Assembly: GCA_963732775.1 (NCBI GenBank)
Contig: CAVTAR010000001.1
Coordinates: forward strand, 2,170,001-2,234,000
Reading direction: 5' to 3'
Length of the DNA stretch: 64,000 nt
Origin: CAVRQM01 sp963732775
Lineage (GTDB): Bacteria; Pseudomonadota; Alphaproteobacteria; Acetobacterales; Acetobacteraceae
This document shows, piece after piece, positions 63,806-64,000 of the stretch (within the stretch, counting starts at the first letter, position 1; every line of letters begins with the position of its first letter). The notes under the pieces were generated by a model, which was not told the DNA's origin, did no database searches, and worked only from the letters and a program-made list of their open reading frames with translations. A program made the translations under genes and the position numbers.

Positions 63806-63998
63806 ATGCGCGTCGAGCACTCCGGTCCAGCCTGGCGATTACGGTCCTGTGCAGCATCGCCTCGACGATGCCGGCTGCGGCGCAGGACGACAAGCAGGCA
63901 GCGGCGGGCCGCCAAGCGCGCCTGGCTCGAAACCCGCACGCAGCGCTGTCATCGACGTCAGCGCGGCACCGGGCACGATCGGGCGGGTGGTGGCCTAG
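63806..63998 (+). pseudogene. Possible small secreted protein, frame-broken, at window edge
   Basis: ATG 63806 follows AGAGG at good spacing. One base out of that frame runs LAITVLCSIASTMPAAAQDD, which looks like a signal peptide with an AxA cleavage site. A second frame change leads to SAVIDVSAAPGTIGRVVA and a stop at 63998. Two small indels would join these into one exported protein of about 63 residues. No family recognised. Confidence 0.35.
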
Positions 63999-64000
63999 GC

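Overview
The window is GC-rich DNA (about 70% G+C by eye) with gene content typical of an alphaproteobacterium. Acetobacteraceae or a neighbouring Rhodospirillales lineage fits best. Pointers are the lpxC-bamD-recN-ligA order, the NrsF/ECF sigma pair, a two-domain malic enzyme and frequent GTG/TTG starts inside tightly overlapping operons. No plasmid, phage, integrase, IS element or CRISPR signature was seen. It reads as chromosome with mostly housekeeping and accessory metabolic genes.

Layout. 1-6757: the N-terminal part of a urea/guanidine carboxylase, its two associated DUF1989 proteins, a divergent LysR regulator and a three-gene NitT/TauT-type ABC importer. Together they look like a guanidine or urea nitrogen-scavenging locus. 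6768-12526 (minus strand): phosphohexomutase, galU, a membrane J-domain protein, a short LOV photoreceptor, kynureninase and a cupin, then two 16-bp tandem arrays and a PepSY protein. 12676-20311: malic enzyme, tRNA-Leu, lipB, a Uma2 protein, an acyl-CoA synthetase, an enoyl-CoA hydratase, a DinB protein and a proline-rich protein. 20364-23764: divergent glgA and glgX for glycogen/alpha-glucan metabolism.

23727-31171 is the most distinctive part. An ECF sigma factor with its NrsF-type anti-sigma faces a seven-gene operon whose leader carries GTAACC-N16-CGAA, the promoter form I know from the Caulobacter sigma-F regulon. All seven genes overlap at their ends by 1-4 nt. They encode a ModA-like binding protein, a cytochrome b, an MsrP-like molybdoenzyme, a DUF2064 transferase, a GT-C membrane glycosyltransferase, a radical SAM/SPASM protein and a GT2 enzyme. 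This links periplasmic redox stress to an unknown radical-SAM/glycosylation product.

31184-41843 holds a Uma2-barstar pair, an SDR, a zinc alcohol dehydrogenase, a PleD-like protein with a destroyed GGDEF motif, a PmtA-like methyltransferase, a GST, an unknown protein with a lytic transglycosylase, mlaC/mlaA and metF. 41851-53774 is housekeeping: uvrD, prmA, a DUF1127 protein, an Xaa-Pro aminopeptidase, a response regulator, ligA, recN, bamD and lpxC. 54046-64000 holds a stand-alone EAL phosphodiesterase, an RTX-like repeat protein with its own promoter and terminator, MarR with a fasciclin protein, smpB, dapA, a Slt-type transglycosylase, pgpA, a DUF2252 protein, pncC, tRNA-Ser and a NUDIX protein.

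Five otherwise recognisable genes (phosphohexomutase, kynureninase, malic enzyme, acyl-CoA synthetase, alcohol dehydrogenase) carry 19 single-base frame breaks between them, four of the five genes lying between 7 and 18 kb. Their conserved residues are undamaged, so draft-sequence error is the simplest reading. Real decay cannot be excluded from sequence alone.
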